64,000 nucleotides of DNA from Taeniopygia guttata (GCF_048771995.1 NC_133027.1:56667501-56731500); one strand, 5' to 3'. Positions 12,354 to 28,920 are shown, counted from the first letter of the stretch. Program-made: numbers and translations. Notes: generated by a model not told the origin, from the sequence alone.

Positions 12354-12596
12354 GGGGCCGCAGCCGCGCCTCCCCCGGCACGTGTGGCAGCGCCCGCGGC
12401 CCCGCGAGCACCGGGGCCAGCGCCGGCCCGGCCGCCGGCACTGAGCATGCCCGGCTGCCGAGCGGCCGCCGCCCCGCGCCCGCAGCCGCCGCCGGCACCG
12501 CCCGCACGGGCCGGCTGCGCGCCGGGCTTGCCGCGGTCCCATGGCAACTGCCGGCTGCCGGGGTACGCTGCACACCTGGCCCAGGGCATGCACGGT
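12062..12596 (-). promoter_or_regulatory. CpG island and promoter of SLC18B1
   Basis: About 530 bases are GC-dense with frequent CpG, against an AT-rich background on both sides. The SLC18B1 ATG (12353) lies inside. A palindromic E-box CACGTG sits at 12379-12384, just upstream of the ATG on the minus strand. No TATA box is visible, as is usual for such promoters. The transcription start cannot be fixed; it should lie between 12354 and about 12600. Long open frames across this island on both strands are a by-product of GC content. Confidence 0.85.
12317..12353 (-). CDS. SLC18B1: SLC18B1 coding exon 1
   Basis: The exon encodes MGSRAAGGEQPP and the first base of Asp13, ending in CAG before the donor GTGCGAG. 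I chose this ATG because the phase joins exon 2 exactly and the resulting N-terminus before the conserved TREQLF is 27 residues, close to the human length. Position +4 is G but -3 is C, so the context is moderate. The frame stays open upstream to 12593, which would give an unusually long N-terminus and is probably just high GC. Confidence 0.85.
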
Positions 12597-13011
12597 ACAT
12601 TGCTAAGATTGGTACACCGAGCAAGATAGCCGATTATTACACAGCCTCCGGCGAGAGGAGGAGCACTTGCAAGTCATCATGAGTTCACAAAAGGGTAACA
12701 ACAAAAGCATGATATATTCAAAGTATGACACACAAGTAGAGTGAATGAGAGAAACTTATAGAGAAAGAATAAAATTGTGGCAAGAGAATGAAGCATTTCT
12801 TTTTTTGTGGTTGGAGATGCAGTCAATTATCTTCAGGAGATGAAACAATTCTTACTCCAAGTACTTGCTCTTTTGAGTCTAGACTCTTAACTCCACAGCT
12901 TCCAACTATTTCCAAACCCCACTCGTCCTTTCATTACTAATTACATATGAGTAACCCAACAAAGCCTATAGTCAGATTTCCACAAAGTCAGTGTGCACAG
13001 AAGGCTGAAGC
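12597..13011. other. Intergenic spacer, SLC18B1 side
   Basis: Unique-looking sequence between the CpG island and a local tandem duplication. I see no gene or repeat. Confidence 0.65.
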
Positions 13012-13095
13012 GTGAGAAGTAGCAGTGATGCATGACTCCAACAGTGAAGGAGTGTGAGAAGTAGCAATGATACATGACTCCAATAGTGAATGAAG
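13012..13095. repeat. 42-bp tandem duplication, two copies
   Basis: GTGAGAAGTAGC at 13012 and again at 13054 opens two copies of a 42-base unit that also share CATGACTCCAA and AGTGAA. The copies differ by a few substitutions, so the duplication is not brand new. Confidence 0.85.
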
Positions 13096-13197
13096 GTCCT
13101 TGCTTATGCACTAGTCATTATTGCCAAAAGAAAGTTTTTAATAGAACATGTTGGTTAATTATTCACATATTCTTATTAAGCTATCATTGTGGTTTAA

Positions 13198-13780
13198 CAT
13201 CAGCCAGCAACTCAGCCCCACACATCCTCTCATTCAGTCCCTCCCAGTGGGATCGGGCAAAGAATCAGAAGAGCAAAAGTTAGAAAACCTATGTGTTGAG
13301 ATAAAGACAGTTTAACTGGTGAAGGAAAAGCCATGCATGCAAGCAAAGCAAAACAAGGAATTTCTTCACCAATTCCCACAGGCAGGCAGGTATTCCGCAA
13401 TCTTGAGGAAAGCAGGGCTTCATCACATGTAAGCATTACTTGGGAAGACAAATGCCATCACTCCAAATGTCTCCCACTTTCCTCTTTCCCCAGCTCTGCA
13501 TATGGTGAGCATGACATCATACAGTACGGGATATCCCTGTGATCAGTTGGGGTTAGCTGCCCTGGCTGAATCTCCTCCCAGCTCCTTGTGCACCCCCAGC
13601 TTCTTCACTATTGCAGTGAGCTGCGAAGCAGAAAACACCTTGGCTCTTGTGCAAGCACTGCTCCACAGAAACTAAAACATCCCTGCATTATCAACACTGT
13701 TTACAGCACAAAACCAAAACACAGCCCCATACCAGCTACTGTGAGGACAAATAACACTACCCCAGCTAAAACCAGTAGAG
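13198..13780 (-). mobile_element. ERVL-like solo LTR
   Basis: The block begins TGTGGTTTAACA on the plus strand and ends AAAACCAGTAGA, resembling the edges of a common avian endogenous-retrovirus LTR family. The strand is inferred from minus-strand landmarks: a degenerate TATA region near 13500 and the AAACTGTCTTTATCTC polyadenylation region near 13300. No gag, pol or env sequence flanks it, so it is a solo LTR. Point changes show it is old. No clean target-site duplication was found. A second copy of the same broad family lies at 41183. Confidence 0.82.
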
Positions 13781-16700
13781 CTACAAATACTTGCTAACCT
13801 TAGAACCAGGACCTGTTACCAGCCTATTACAACAGTTTATCAAATCTAATAAAAATATATATATTTTCAATGCATACAAGCCTTTCTTGCTTATGTCACA
13901 TCTGCAAAAACTTTAATTAACATGTATTTTTTCTTTCAGATTCCAAACTGAATGTAGAATTCAAGGTTTAGAGCACTAGATCTCTATAAATACTAGACAA
14001 AGAGTCAAATTCGTGGCTTATGTTCACAAGGTAAAAACATATGAAGGACAATTGCATTAAGAGTAGCTTCCTTCATAGATATCCAGGACATTATGAAATG
14101 CTCAGCACATGTGGGAATATATGTTCCTTATTATTGCTCTGTATAGTTGTAGAGATATTAGAAAGACTTGCATTGCTATCAAGAAAATCCTTAGTGCATA
14201 TTTACATCATATTAATATATTTATTTTTGTCCGCAGCTGCACAATGCTATTGGGAAATAGTTTAAAATTACTCTAATGTGACCACACGATAACCACATCC
14301 TTTTAGCACCTCATGCAAAATCTGTTGAAGGCAACAGAAATCAGCAAACTGTTTTGTTTGGTTATCATGAATCAAGGCCTTAGTTAATTTCAAATTGTAT
14401 TGAAATACCATAGCTTGTCCTTTCCCTGAAACTCCAGAACAATCTCTCCATAATTTCTTCAAGCACTTGAAACTTGACACAGCACGTGGGTGGCTGTTCT
14501 TTTCTACATCTGGAGGCACTTGGAAGGACACATCTCTCCCTTGGGGCTGGTGAGCAGAACTTCTGTGGATACAGAACAAGAAGGCTTCCAGCTTGATTTT
14601 CCACAGGACTGAGAAATAATTTCTGTTTTGCAAGGAAAATAAGACAATTCTATCATATTACATTTATTTATTGCTCATGCCTGTGTTTTGTATTTCTAGA
14701 GACAGATGTGAGATGAAAGTAAGTTTTTGCAAGGATTGTTCAGAACTGAAATTCAGAACTTATTGTTCAGAGTTTAGCAGTGTCATGGACCTCTCTTGAG
14801 AGTTTGCATAATCTGATACTTTCATCTGCCTATGTGGCTGCCTCACTACACTGTGCCACTATCTAAACTGCTCATTACTCAGTTCCTGAGTCTCCAGTTT
14901 ACAATATGGCAGTTAAACTATCCCTGAAGTCTGACATTTTGAAGAAAACATGGGTTGTGGTTTCCAGGGTGAGTACAAGGGAAAGATAAATGTTACCAGA
15001 GCAAGAGACAAGGAGACATAATGGGGCAAAGGAGAAGGATGGCTGAGACAAGAGTGAACCATTATAGTCTCGCTGCAGTACTGCTCTTCTGAAAGGTCCC
15101 CAAGTTCAGTTCCCATTTTGATCAGAGTGGAAAAAAAAAGGAAGACTGCCATCCTGGAAAGGGAGACAGTCAGGGAGAGTCAAGGAACTGAATGGCAAGC
15201 ACAAAAGGTAACAGCTATAACCAAAGGGTTTTTAAATATATGCAGCAAGATGGTGAGTGCAAATGGATCACTCAGAACAGCAGGCTGGAGAGAATCAAAA
15301 TTCTTGAATGCCATGTGACAGCAGCTTGCCTTCCTCTCCCCAAATCCAAATTTATAGGTAGCATGTTATGCTGCTTGTAATATAACCAAATTTTGAGAGG
15401 ACCAAGTTCCTCTGCTGGGGCTGGCTGCTCAGTGAAGCTGCAGGTCAGCATCTGCACTGACACCATCCCAGCCCTTTAGAACCCTGCATTTGGCAGTTCC
15501 TCATTTTCTAGCACTCTCATTACACCACTTGCCCAGCCTCAAGTGCACTGGAAGTACTTTTAGCACAGGACTGCAATCCTTGGTCTAAACATGTCATTCC
15601 CCATGGCTGTATGCCAGCATTTGAACTGCAGGGTCCTCGTTGAACATAAGTCCAAGGGGAAATGCAGAGCTTAAGTAACTAGCTACTGCTTCTAGGAATA
15701 TGGACAGAAAGGTGGAGCAGGTGGAGTAGTGCCAACAGCATGCAAAATGCCCACATGAACCGCTGAGCTCACACGGTGCAATGAAGCAGACCTTCCAACA
15801 GGATCACGCACTTTCATTAGTTATTAGACAAAAATAACAGACTCCTACTAGGCTATACCAACATTTCCACACAGAGTTCAGTGCCAATGAAAACCTCCTC
15901 TCTACAAATACATAACTTTTATCTCAGCCCAGCTTTGCTTTCTTGCAACTGTTCTAGGAAAACTGCTTTTTAGTGTTCTACTGCTAGAACAGTCAAATAC
16001 TTTGACTGTTATGATCATTTTTGCTGTAATACAAAGCTTTCAGATGTGCATACTTCCATCTCCTGGGCTGAATGTATCTATAGCACTTCCTGGAGATACT
16101 GATGTGTTTTAGGCTGCATACAGACTTCTTGTCCTTTAAGGGAGATAATGGTATATTGTTCCACTCAGTACAAAAACTACTCTATAGATTAGGTGCCTTT
16201 GAGTCTTTTCAAGGGCACAAGAAGATTAAGTGATAGGTGGATATAGGGAAAAACATTCTCCCCTGAAGAGATGGGGAAAAAGCAGGCAGTATTATTTGTG
16301 TGTGCTTGCATGCTTTCTGAGCAGTACAAAGGAAATTACATGTTCCCACTTTTTGTGGAGGAAGGAGGGAAGAAGTCAGGACCACATGTCTCATAGGAAC
16401 TGCTAAATTAGAATATCTATATTAGGACTGCAGTGGTTGCAACACACTGGGGTATTGCAACAGGAGTTGCAGTTCAGAGTTTCAAGCAATATATGGCAGC
16501 ATTGGAGGTGCCAAATGCATCTCAGAGGCTGCCCGTGTTAGCAGGGGGCAGTGTACCTTTGTCCTTGGTAGCTCAGCTTGCAGGGAGAGGACAGCCCCCA
16601 TACTGTGCTTCTTTCTCCATGACTTGCTCAGAGGTTGGCTTCTGCTCTTTCTAGATCTCTGTAGTGTAAATGTACGTGACTGCCTCAAGAGTTGACACGA

Positions 16701-17700
16701 GCTGTGTCTCACAGCTGGAGCCTGAAGTGCTGCAGCCCCCAGCCAGGCCTTTCCCCCGGGCAGGCTCTGAAAGGCTGTGCAGCCTGAGCTGGGGGCATGT
16801 GGGGTGGCTCCGAGACAGCTGAGCAGATTCCACTTTTCCTTTCTGTCCTCCCCTGCCCTGACCAGCTCCAGTGAGTTGCTTTGTGCACAGTGTCTCTTCC
16901 CTGGCTGTATTTAGCCTACATCTTGCTGCTTGGCGACACCAGGAAGACCAAGGGAGAACATATTGTGGAAAAGGTGGCTGACAACACTGGTGACAAATGT
17001 GTTTGATTGCACTAGCCACAAACCATGGCTATCAATATTTGTTATCTATTTCTCTTATATTTTATTCTAAGTACTTTTTACAGAGATGTTGACATGTAGA
17101 GTACCCAACAGTCAAGCTGGCTGAAGCAGCTGGAATGTACAAAGCCTGTGTCAGACTGACAGCACCCGAGCAAGGAACACATTGCAGTGTGGTGCCTGGG
17201 CTGCACTTGCCATCAGCTGAATCACCTGTGCATGTGTGACAGGAACAGGGGTGAGCAGCCCCACTCACGAGGTTTCCAATCTACAGCTCAGTGTTGTGAC
17301 CTGCTGGCAGAGAGGGGAATTAGGGTGTTTTCTCCATGTTCTCCATTTCTTGGCCACAGCGACACAGGGACGGTGCCAGTGAGCCCAGTGACCGCTTTGG
17401 CAGCACCAGGTGCACGTCCTGCCCTAGGGAAGCAGCCCAGGTGACCCCTGGCTGGTGATCCACCCCTACACGACTCCTGCCCAGCTGTCACTGTTGGTTT
17501 TCCCCCCAGAGGCTGCTCCCCCAAATCAAATGGAGACTTTAAGCACTTAAAAGTGGTTTTTAAAAAGAACAATGTTCCTTTTTATGGAACCTCTTGGGTG
17601 ATAGCTTTCCTTTGGAGACTAAATTTGCACCGTTCGTTCCCTGGAAAAGAGCAAACCGAGTTTTTTGTGAGGCTTTATTTAACCCTCATTGAGGAAGGGC
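13781..17700. other. Intergenic spacer between the SLC18B1 and RPS12 promoters
   Basis: About 3.9 kb. GC content rises from about 16.4 kb toward the RPS12 promoter. Several open frames of 60-120 codons on both strands show no recognisable domain. No RNA gene or repeat family recognised. Confidence 0.65.
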
Positions 17701-17760
17701 CTCTGCTGTGACTGCTGGGGTCAGCCATTGGTAACAGCAGAGGTGTCTCCGATAGAGCAT

Positions 17761-17826
17761 TTGCAGTTATTGCGTACAGCAATAACAGCAATTGCCAATT
17801 TGCAGTGATTGCCTACAGCTACTGCG
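17761..17826. repeat. Imperfect short tandem duplication upstream of RPS12
   Basis: TTTGCAGTTATTGCGTACAG and, about 40 bases on, TTTGCAGTGATTGCCTACAG are near copies. They lie about 200 bases upstream of the RPS12 start. No function is evident. Confidence 0.6.
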
Positions 17827-18011
17827 TTTCATCCTTTCAATTCTGTTTCAAACCACTTCGCAGCTCCTGCTTTCAAACGTGCACAAATCTCCCTCTGCCG
17901 CGGACACGAGACGGGCAAGCCGAAGCTCAGGCACCGCGAAGGACAGCCCCAGCGCGCGCGCACAGGCCGGGGTCCTGTGGCGCTATAAGAGCGCGCGGCG
18001 GCGGCGCCGCC

Positions 18012-18044
18012 CCCTCTCTGTGCAGCGGCGCGCGGCGGGGCCGG
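18012..18044 (+). other. RPS12: RPS12 non-coding exon 1 (5'TOP leader)
   Basis: A short untranslated exon runs from the inferred TOP start to the donor GTGAGT at 18045. The start position is approximate by a few bases. Intron 1 (18045-18182) ends in TATTTGCAG. Confidence 0.75.
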
Positions 18045-18182
18045 GTGAGTGTCCGCGGCGGCGGCGGGCCCGGCCGGGCGGGATCCCCCCGGCCCGCGGG
18101 GCATCGTGGCGGGAGCGGGCCGGGCGGGGGCCCCGGGGCGGCCGGCGCCGCTCACCGGGGCGGCCTGTGTCTGTATTTGCAG

Positions 18183-18220
18183 TAGGAACCCAGGCGGGGA
18201 CCGCACCCACCGAGAGCGCC

Positions 18221-18234
<14 letters not shown>
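18183..18234 (+). CDS. RPS12: RPS12 exon 2 (start codon)
   Basis: It carries 38 untranslated bases, then ATG GCC GAG GAA and two bases of Gly5; the coding part is 18221-18234. Donor GTGAGC. Acceptor TATTTGCAG. Confidence 0.95.
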
Positions 18235-21901
<3,667 letters not shown>

Positions 21902-21907
21902 ATGACA

Positions 21908-21913
21908 AATAAA
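21908..21913 (+). terminator. RPS12 polyadenylation signal
   Basis: AATAAA lies seven bases after the stop codon. A T- and GT-rich stretch follows from about 21930, as expected for the downstream element. The very short 3' UTR fits ribosomal-protein genes. Confidence 0.9.
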
Positions 21914-21934
21914 TTTTGAACCAGTCTAGTGTAT

Positions 21935-23038
21935 GTGTGATATATGATTTGGTGTCTGGAGCAGTTCTTTTGAGTTGTAAAGGACAGCATCAGAAGATGC
22001 AAAAAACTTTTCAAATGTTGGTGTAATTTATCAGTATTCTAACTGTGTCAGTTTGCTAAAAAGATAATGGGGATCCCTGCCACCATTCCTGTTTTAGGGT
22101 AATTCTGTTTTCTGTTTCTACCCCAGAAGTTACCAGCTAGAACATGGCACAGATTCAAGTTGCAATAATGCAGACAGTTAAATGCTATCCTTGCTTGGTA
22201 GTGCTTTGGTCTGTATTTCTAGGATTGTGAGTAACTTACCTAAGCATTAGTGCCTCTGTGATAAAAGTTTGGGTCCTTTTGCTGGGCCAAATGAGAACAG
22301 TCTTTACTGTTTCCCGGTTCTTCAGAGATGTTGCAGGATTTCTATGAATGCTTTCCTGATTTATCCAGGGAAGTTAATGGACGCAATGTGTTTTGTTTGT
22401 CTGCCTGAAATTGTGGGTGATAGCATCTTCTAACTAGTATTGTCATGCACCTGTAGATCTGATTTTGTAGTTCTCAGTAGGTAGGGTAGCCAAGTAGTTA
22501 AATTCTCACTTGTTCAGATCAGGCAGTGTTAAACTCCTAACTTGCCCAGTGTTTTGGTTTCTGTAGTTTTTGATAACTTGGTTCAGAACTTGTGTTTTCA
22601 TCTGTTTTTTGGAAGCCAGGGATTCCGACTGGTGTGATTTTTTTACCCTCCTGCAAGTTGTTTTATGTGTCTTAAATTTTGTGCCAAGTAGCTCTTGAGT
22701 GGAGTGAGTCATAGGGAGTTGCTGATTATGCTGATGTGTAAGATATGAATGTGAATATGTGGGGATGAGCACCTGTGGCTGTGGTGGTGGGAATTCCTGA
22801 TGGGAATGTTTATCTGTGTTCAGGCTCTTAAGTTTTCACTAGGGTTTGTAGGCTCTTAAATGGTCTTGTCATTTTGGCCCTGTCTGCTACTTTGAGTAGC
22901 TAGAGTTGAGTGACTTGGGTTGTAGTAAAGGTTTCTATAGTAACATTTTCAGGTGTACTTGAAGTCACCTGCTTAAATCTGTGTGGTCTGTATCCTTTTG
23001 CTAAACTAAAGCATGTTCTCCGAAAGCAGACCTTAAGC
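21935..23038. other. Intergenic, downstream of RPS12
   Basis: T- and GT-rich sequence past the RPS12 cleavage site. No exon, repeat family or RNA gene recognised. Confidence 0.65.
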
Positions 23039-23421
23039 TTTGTCCAAAGGAGGATGGCAAATCTTGTGAAGAGTCTGGAGCCAGTTAGAAAGTGGGTTAT
23101 TTAGCCTGGAGGAAGCTTGTGGGAGACTATGCCACTCTACAGCCATCTGAGAGAAGGTTGTAATGGGGTGGAGGTCTCTTGTCTGGAGGAGCAAGTTACA
23201 GGTTAAGAGAAAATGAACTGATGAGTTTCAGACTGGGTATTAGGAAATACAGTCAGGCATTGGATCAAGCTGCCCAGGGAAATGGTGGAATCAGCAGTCC
23301 TGGAGGCAGTTAAAACACCTGTAGATGTGACACTTAAGAACATGGTTTAGTGGTGGGCTTGGCAGTGTTTGGTTTGCGGTTGGACTCCATGATCTTTTCC
23401 AACATAATATATTCCATGGTT
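23039..23421 (+). mobile_element. CR1 LINE, 5'-truncated 3' end
   Basis: About 380 bases match the 3' terminal part of avian CR1 in order. Landmarks are TTTAGCCTGGAGGAAGC, then ATTAGGAAATA, GCTGCCCAGGGAAATGGT, ACATGGTTTAGTGGTGG and CGGTTGGACTCCATGATCTT, ending in a decayed ATTCCATGG-type tail. CR1 is the dominant bird non-LTR retrotransposon. This copy holds only the end of ORF2 and the 3' UTR, is full of substitutions and small gaps, and cannot move. Confidence 0.92.
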
Positions 23422-26400
23422 TTAATTTGTGTGTGTTAAGCCTGCAACCAAGTTGAGAAGAGTCCAGCTCACACAAACTAGGTTTACAAAATACTCATTT
23501 AACATGTTTTAACTCTCTGCGAGAAAAATAACGTCAATTTTTTTTACGCTTGATTTATATCAGTAGAATGGCAACTGAATTAGCAGTAGCTGGGTTACTA
23601 CATTTCCTCTTAACTGCTGTGAAAGGATTCAAGTAAGGGGAGCTGTTTACAAGCGAGAAGCAAGTTTGAATGTTTCTTTTAGTGTAACCGTAACATTTTA
23701 CATAGCAATGAATATTAATACTAGGGAATGACATCTTTCCATGCCATCTTTCCTTTTCATTTTCATTGGAATAGAATCAACACTTCCTAAATGTTTTTTG
23801 AAATAAGGAATTAGGTTGAAATCTAAATTTTCTTATCGAAATGCTTTGGTGTGAAATAAGGGCTTTTCCAGGACATGAAACATAAGAAGTGACCTATGAG
23901 CCTATGTATAGTAAGCATTGGAGAAGTTAAATAAGTTTGCTTTATGCTTTTTACTTAAGGTTATCCCTAGGTTTTGGTTTATTTTCAAAAATTTCCTGAG
24001 ATCCAAATTCCACCCAAGGCTTTTGATTCACCTTGATATTTAGTAAGAGTTTGATTTATTTTTCTAAATTGACTGAGGCAAAGAAGTGACTGTTAGTCCT
24101 TCATACTGCATCATTTAGTAAGTGCTTCTCTGAGGCCTGTCTTTTGTAGACTAAAGAGAGCCAGTATCTTCATGCTTAAAAAAGGATATTTTTTGCTTAA
24201 CTGTAGAAGATGGATTGAATTTGCTCTATCCTGCAGGATTTCAGATAAGGTTTTGAAGGAGTAGGCTTCCGGATTCTACTTGAGGTTGCAGCCTCCCTGA
24301 CTAAAGGGGTACATTACTGGCCTCCAGAATGCATGTGGTTAGCACTAAACATGGGAATGGAAATCAAAGACTTCAGAGTTAGTGTTCCAGGACTGACCCT
24401 GACTTTTCCTCTATTCATCAAATTTAATGTCTTGCATGTTTTCCGTTTGAAACAGGGATAGCACAGAATGGTTTACTCAATGATGCATGTTTTGTGGCTT
24501 TAGATTTTTTTTTTCTGAACTGAAATAGCATGTTTGGGTGATTTTGTGTGGAAGGGTAGGTGTTTACAGGCCTCAAATATGTTTCACCATGAAGTAGAAA
24601 GCTAATGAAGTGCTTTGAAGAAATTCTGGTAAGTCATTGTGAATGTGTTAAGAACAGACCTCCAGAGTGCATTGGAGAACATCCTTAATGATACTTAAAC
24701 AAAAAGTCTTGAAACCAGTTAAGGTAATTTTCTTTTAGAACCACTGGTGTGTCATCTGGACGGCTACTGTTTGTCTGTATTTTGCTGTAGGTCACAAAAG
24801 CTCTGGTATCTGGACAACAGTAATGCCACCACATTTGCAAAGTTCCTGCTTTGATGGAGTCATGGGCCTGACTGCAGCTCCTGTAGGAGAATTGGTTATA
24901 CCTGACCTTTGTTTCCCATGACAGTGCACATTTCACTGTTTCAGGCCCTTGGAGTCTGGGCTAGTGGCACAGCTCCTCTGCTGCTTGTTAGAAGGGGGTT
25001 TGTATGCTTCTGATGTGTGAGCCTAAGAGCTTACTTGAAGGTAATTTTGTTTTAGGACAGCTCACTCAGCAGGATCACATTGTAGTGTGCTAGTGTGCTT
25101 TGCAGTAGCACAAGTGTCGGGGCATCAGGGCTTGTTAGCAGCAAACCTGCTGCACAAGCACTTTTGTGGGCTTCAGCTATTAATTTGGGGAGAATTGTTT
25201 GCCTGCATTGCCAAGAGAAGAGATGTTCTGTCTTATTTAATGCACTTTATGAAGGGTGAGAACTAGTCTAAGCCACAAAATAACCTGTAAAAAATTAGGC
25301 ATAGGCCCCAATATTTTCTATTTAATAAGATTTCTGGTTAAGAATTGCCTCTACCTGTCTGATTTTGTTCCTTGTTTATTTTGAAAAGCCTGGCTATGCT
25401 AGCTGCAATCCAGTGTTCCTCGGGTGTCTGTGTTCCTGGAGCTGGTGCAGGCATTGTCCCGGAAACCTGCTCCCTTTCCTGAAGACTTTGCAAAGGTCTC
25501 ATCCAAGGATGTGAAAGAATTCTGAACATATATCTTGTCAGCCTTGAAGATCTCTTGGAGATTATATGTTTGGGGTGTGAACCCTTAGTAAGATTTGTAA
25601 TTTGCGTTACACTGTTGCCTGGAAAATAGAACAGAACTTCCCTAGCAGCGTTAGGGTGATAACATAAAAGTAAACCTTTGCTTTAAAGTTTTCAGGTACA
25701 CCATATAGCAAAAACTGAACATAGCACAGTAATTCTACAATTTTTCTAAGGTTATTTGATTAGTATACCTATCACATATTGTCCAGTTAAAAAGTTGGTT
25801 GGTTAGGTAATATTTCCCAGGGTACTGCCCCTCTGGAAGCAGCCCAGGGGCTTCTTTGCCCCAGTTCTCTTACCTCTAGTCCAGATTCTGGTTGTGTAAC
25901 AGAACATCCTTGTAGTTGGTTCTCTTCTTGGAATAAGATGAAACAATATTTTAGGAATGTGTTTAGGAGGTTAGTTTATTGTTCCTAAATGTAGGGAAAG
26001 AGGACAGGAAAATTACTAGGAGCTACAGCCATGCATTAGCAATCTGCAAAGCTACAAATAGAAGAAAAATAGAAAAAGCTAAAAATCTTAGGCATCAAGA
26101 CCATTGAACCAGATAGCAGACGTTAGGTGAGCACAGATGTGGTTTGTATTTTTAAGCCTTAAGGAAAACAGAAGTAATGATAAATTGTTTTCAATAGTTT
26201 CAGACATTTAGGTAAATACACAATTTTTTCAGGCATTGGTCAACAAACAAATGTTTGTTTTGAGAGTCTCTCTAATAAATTGAGCAGATGTAATGATCCC
26301 ACATGCATTCAAAATTTCTTGGTGCACTGGCATTATTTTTGTATGAAAGTCCACCACAAAAACCCCTAAGTGCACATCAACTGCTTCATGTACTTGATCT

Positions 26401-28920
26401 ATGCTAAATTATGATACAATCTTTTACAGAAATAAATCAGTATACAAATATCTGAGCTTTCATATTTGTTACCATGCTTCCTTCTTTTGATTCTGAAAGC
26501 GTCCAGGTCATATTATAGAACTAATGGATACTAATCTGAAAATTACTTTGTCTTAAGGAACTTTTACCCTCCTCTCCAATTCATAAAGGGCGGGGGGGTT
26601 ATAGTTTGTAAGTAAAAGTATTTAAAATATTTTCACTGAGACCTCTGAGCAACATGATATTATAGGAAATGGGGCTGCTTCAAGTAGAAAGTATGCTTTT
26701 AAAAAATTAATTTAAAAAAATTACAATCCAAGCACAATTTGTTTTGTTTAAAAAAATTGATACATAAGATTTCATACTGCTGAAATATTAATAGGCACAA
26801 AACAGAGTTATATAAAAATATATCTACAAGGGAGACAATGTTTAGGTACAAATCAACCTAGATTGTCCTATAGCTCAGTCATAGTCAGGAATCTGTTCAT
26901 CTTTAGTCTGACTAAAAGGTCTAAGGTAAGGTAGGTTTTACACTTTGTAGCAGAACAGTAGTGTTAGTATGTTGATGTTCTAAAATATACTCATGTGTAA
27001 GCAGACAGATACTGTTTTCCAGAAGTGATGAAAAAAGCATTTATGTCAGTTCCTGGCATGCCAAGTTCCTGCCCTATAAAATTTACAATCAAGTTGTGAA
27101 ACTTAAAAAAATGTATTTTATGTGGATGTGCAGAAAATTGTTTATTAAATTACCTGTTTCCAAATTGAAAAAAAAAAAAAAAAGTTCTTCGAGTATGCTT
27201 TATTTTTCCTTCTCACCTGAGTCATTCTAAGACATTTTCTACAGTGAAAGTGATCAGATCCCTGTTAAAATAAGCTTTGTATTTTGAGGACAGAAAAAAA
27301 TCCATGACCCCTAAGTAACCTTTTGTATTGATTGTATTGTTAGCAGCCGGTGTGTTGGATAACATAATACAGATGCTTAGGACAGGTTTAGGAAGGCAAA
27401 TGGAGGAAAAACCCAAAAGGTTTCTAGTTTTAAGACTATGTGTTTAAGGGAATTGAGGTCATGTTTTGTAGAACCCCTCCACCAAAAAAATGAAACACCC
27501 TTAGATATCCATATATATAAAAGTGTTCATATGTCAATAGAGCTATGGTATATATTCCTTTTCATCCATTTATTTTAATGGACAAAATTCAAGTATGACC
27601 CTTTAACTTTGCTGTTTTCAGAGCAGCAAAATAGAATGTTTGTCAGCACGTGTACAAGAAGTACCTTTACAAGCACAGAATTTAGCAAGCTACTGTACTT
27701 GAAAAAACATGTAAATTCAAATCCTGTTTCTGCAGAGGCTGACTTCTATCCCTCCAAATAGAAAACTCAGCTTGTTCTGACTTCCCTCGTGGTTATCTAC
27801 CATTTGTTTTTCACCACAACAGCTTTTACACTTTCTTTTAAAACTAGTATGTCTTGATCCTTTCTTGATCATTGTGAACAGCATCATCATTCTAGCTGAC
27901 CTTCCAAGACCATATACATGTCCTTTTCAAATTAAAGTTATTGGAAATATATGTGCCTCTTTTACTTGTTATTGTGTGAAAATACTCCTAAAGCTGCTGT
28001 TTGAACATGATTTTTGAGTGATTTTTCTTATATTAAGAAGAGAAATGGCAAACTGGTCAACACGGTTAGTGGCAGGCAGAGGCAGAGCAACAATTGCAAG
28101 AGGCTAAGTCAATGAGACAGAGACAATCTGGCCATGAGCCTTGAGGTGACCCTCTCTCACCCTTGATTTCCTGCCAAAAAAAAAAAAAACAAGAAACCAA
28201 ACATAAAATGAGTGGCAAAGTTTAGGGAGAACGACTGTCAAGGGACAGAAGAGTGGAAGAACAAAATTGCATCCATGCAGACACATGGGTGTGCCATTTT
28301 AAAGGTAGGTAACAAAGCTCAAGATAGTTTTAGATGGAAAAAAAAGGCTGTGTGTACCATCCTGTTCAAGTCTCTTGGCATGTATGATTTAGTTAAACAT
28401 TCAGTCATATGCTATTTTTTCTACAGTTGTCTCAGGAAATTTGAAGGCAAACCAGCAGAGTCTAAGAATGAGCCAAGATTCTGCTGGGGTGAAATCTGCA
28501 GTTTATAAAATAAACCAAACAAGAAAACCAAATATACTACAAAACAACCAACCCCCACTCAAAACCAGCCCAACAAACCAAAATGAAGACTGTGGTTTTA
28601 TGGTTAAAAATGGTGATGAATATTTGTGTCACCAAGCTCCTGTGTGGAGGTTGGTAAGTCACTTGGAAATGTTCATTGACCGTGTGTTTTCATTCCTTGG
28701 ATGTGCCAGCTTGCTAGTGCTTTGCTCTTTAGGAATGAATAATGCCCACACATATGAGCATTTTCTAGTTTTCACTTCTTTCTATGCATAGAAAGCTACC
28801 AAGTGTGCTTTATTCTTGAAAAACAGAGTTTAGAAGAGTCTCAGATTGGGAGGTCTGCGTGGATGGGTGCCTGTAGCTAATAAGTTCTAATTTCCCAAAG
28901 TGTAGCATGGGGAACTAGAC
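23422..28920. other. Intergenic, RPS12 to the orphan CpG island
   Basis: About 5.5 kb of AT-rich sequence. It holds an ATTAAA at 27144-27149 followed by 16 A at 27168-27183 (see findings) and an A-run near 28175. I see no convincing exon: the open frames are short, lack domains and overlap at random. Confidence 0.6.

Noticed and set aside
11925..12682. Five long overlapping open frames (up to 234 codons) on both strands
   Set aside because: They all lie in the SLC18B1 CpG island, where high GC removes stop codons. The products are Ala/Gly/Pro/Arg-rich with no domain; only the short segment 12317-12353 is coding.
14268..14633. 121-codon minus-strand open frame in the intergenic spacer
   Set aside because: No recognisable domain or family, no splice context, and a length within chance for this window.
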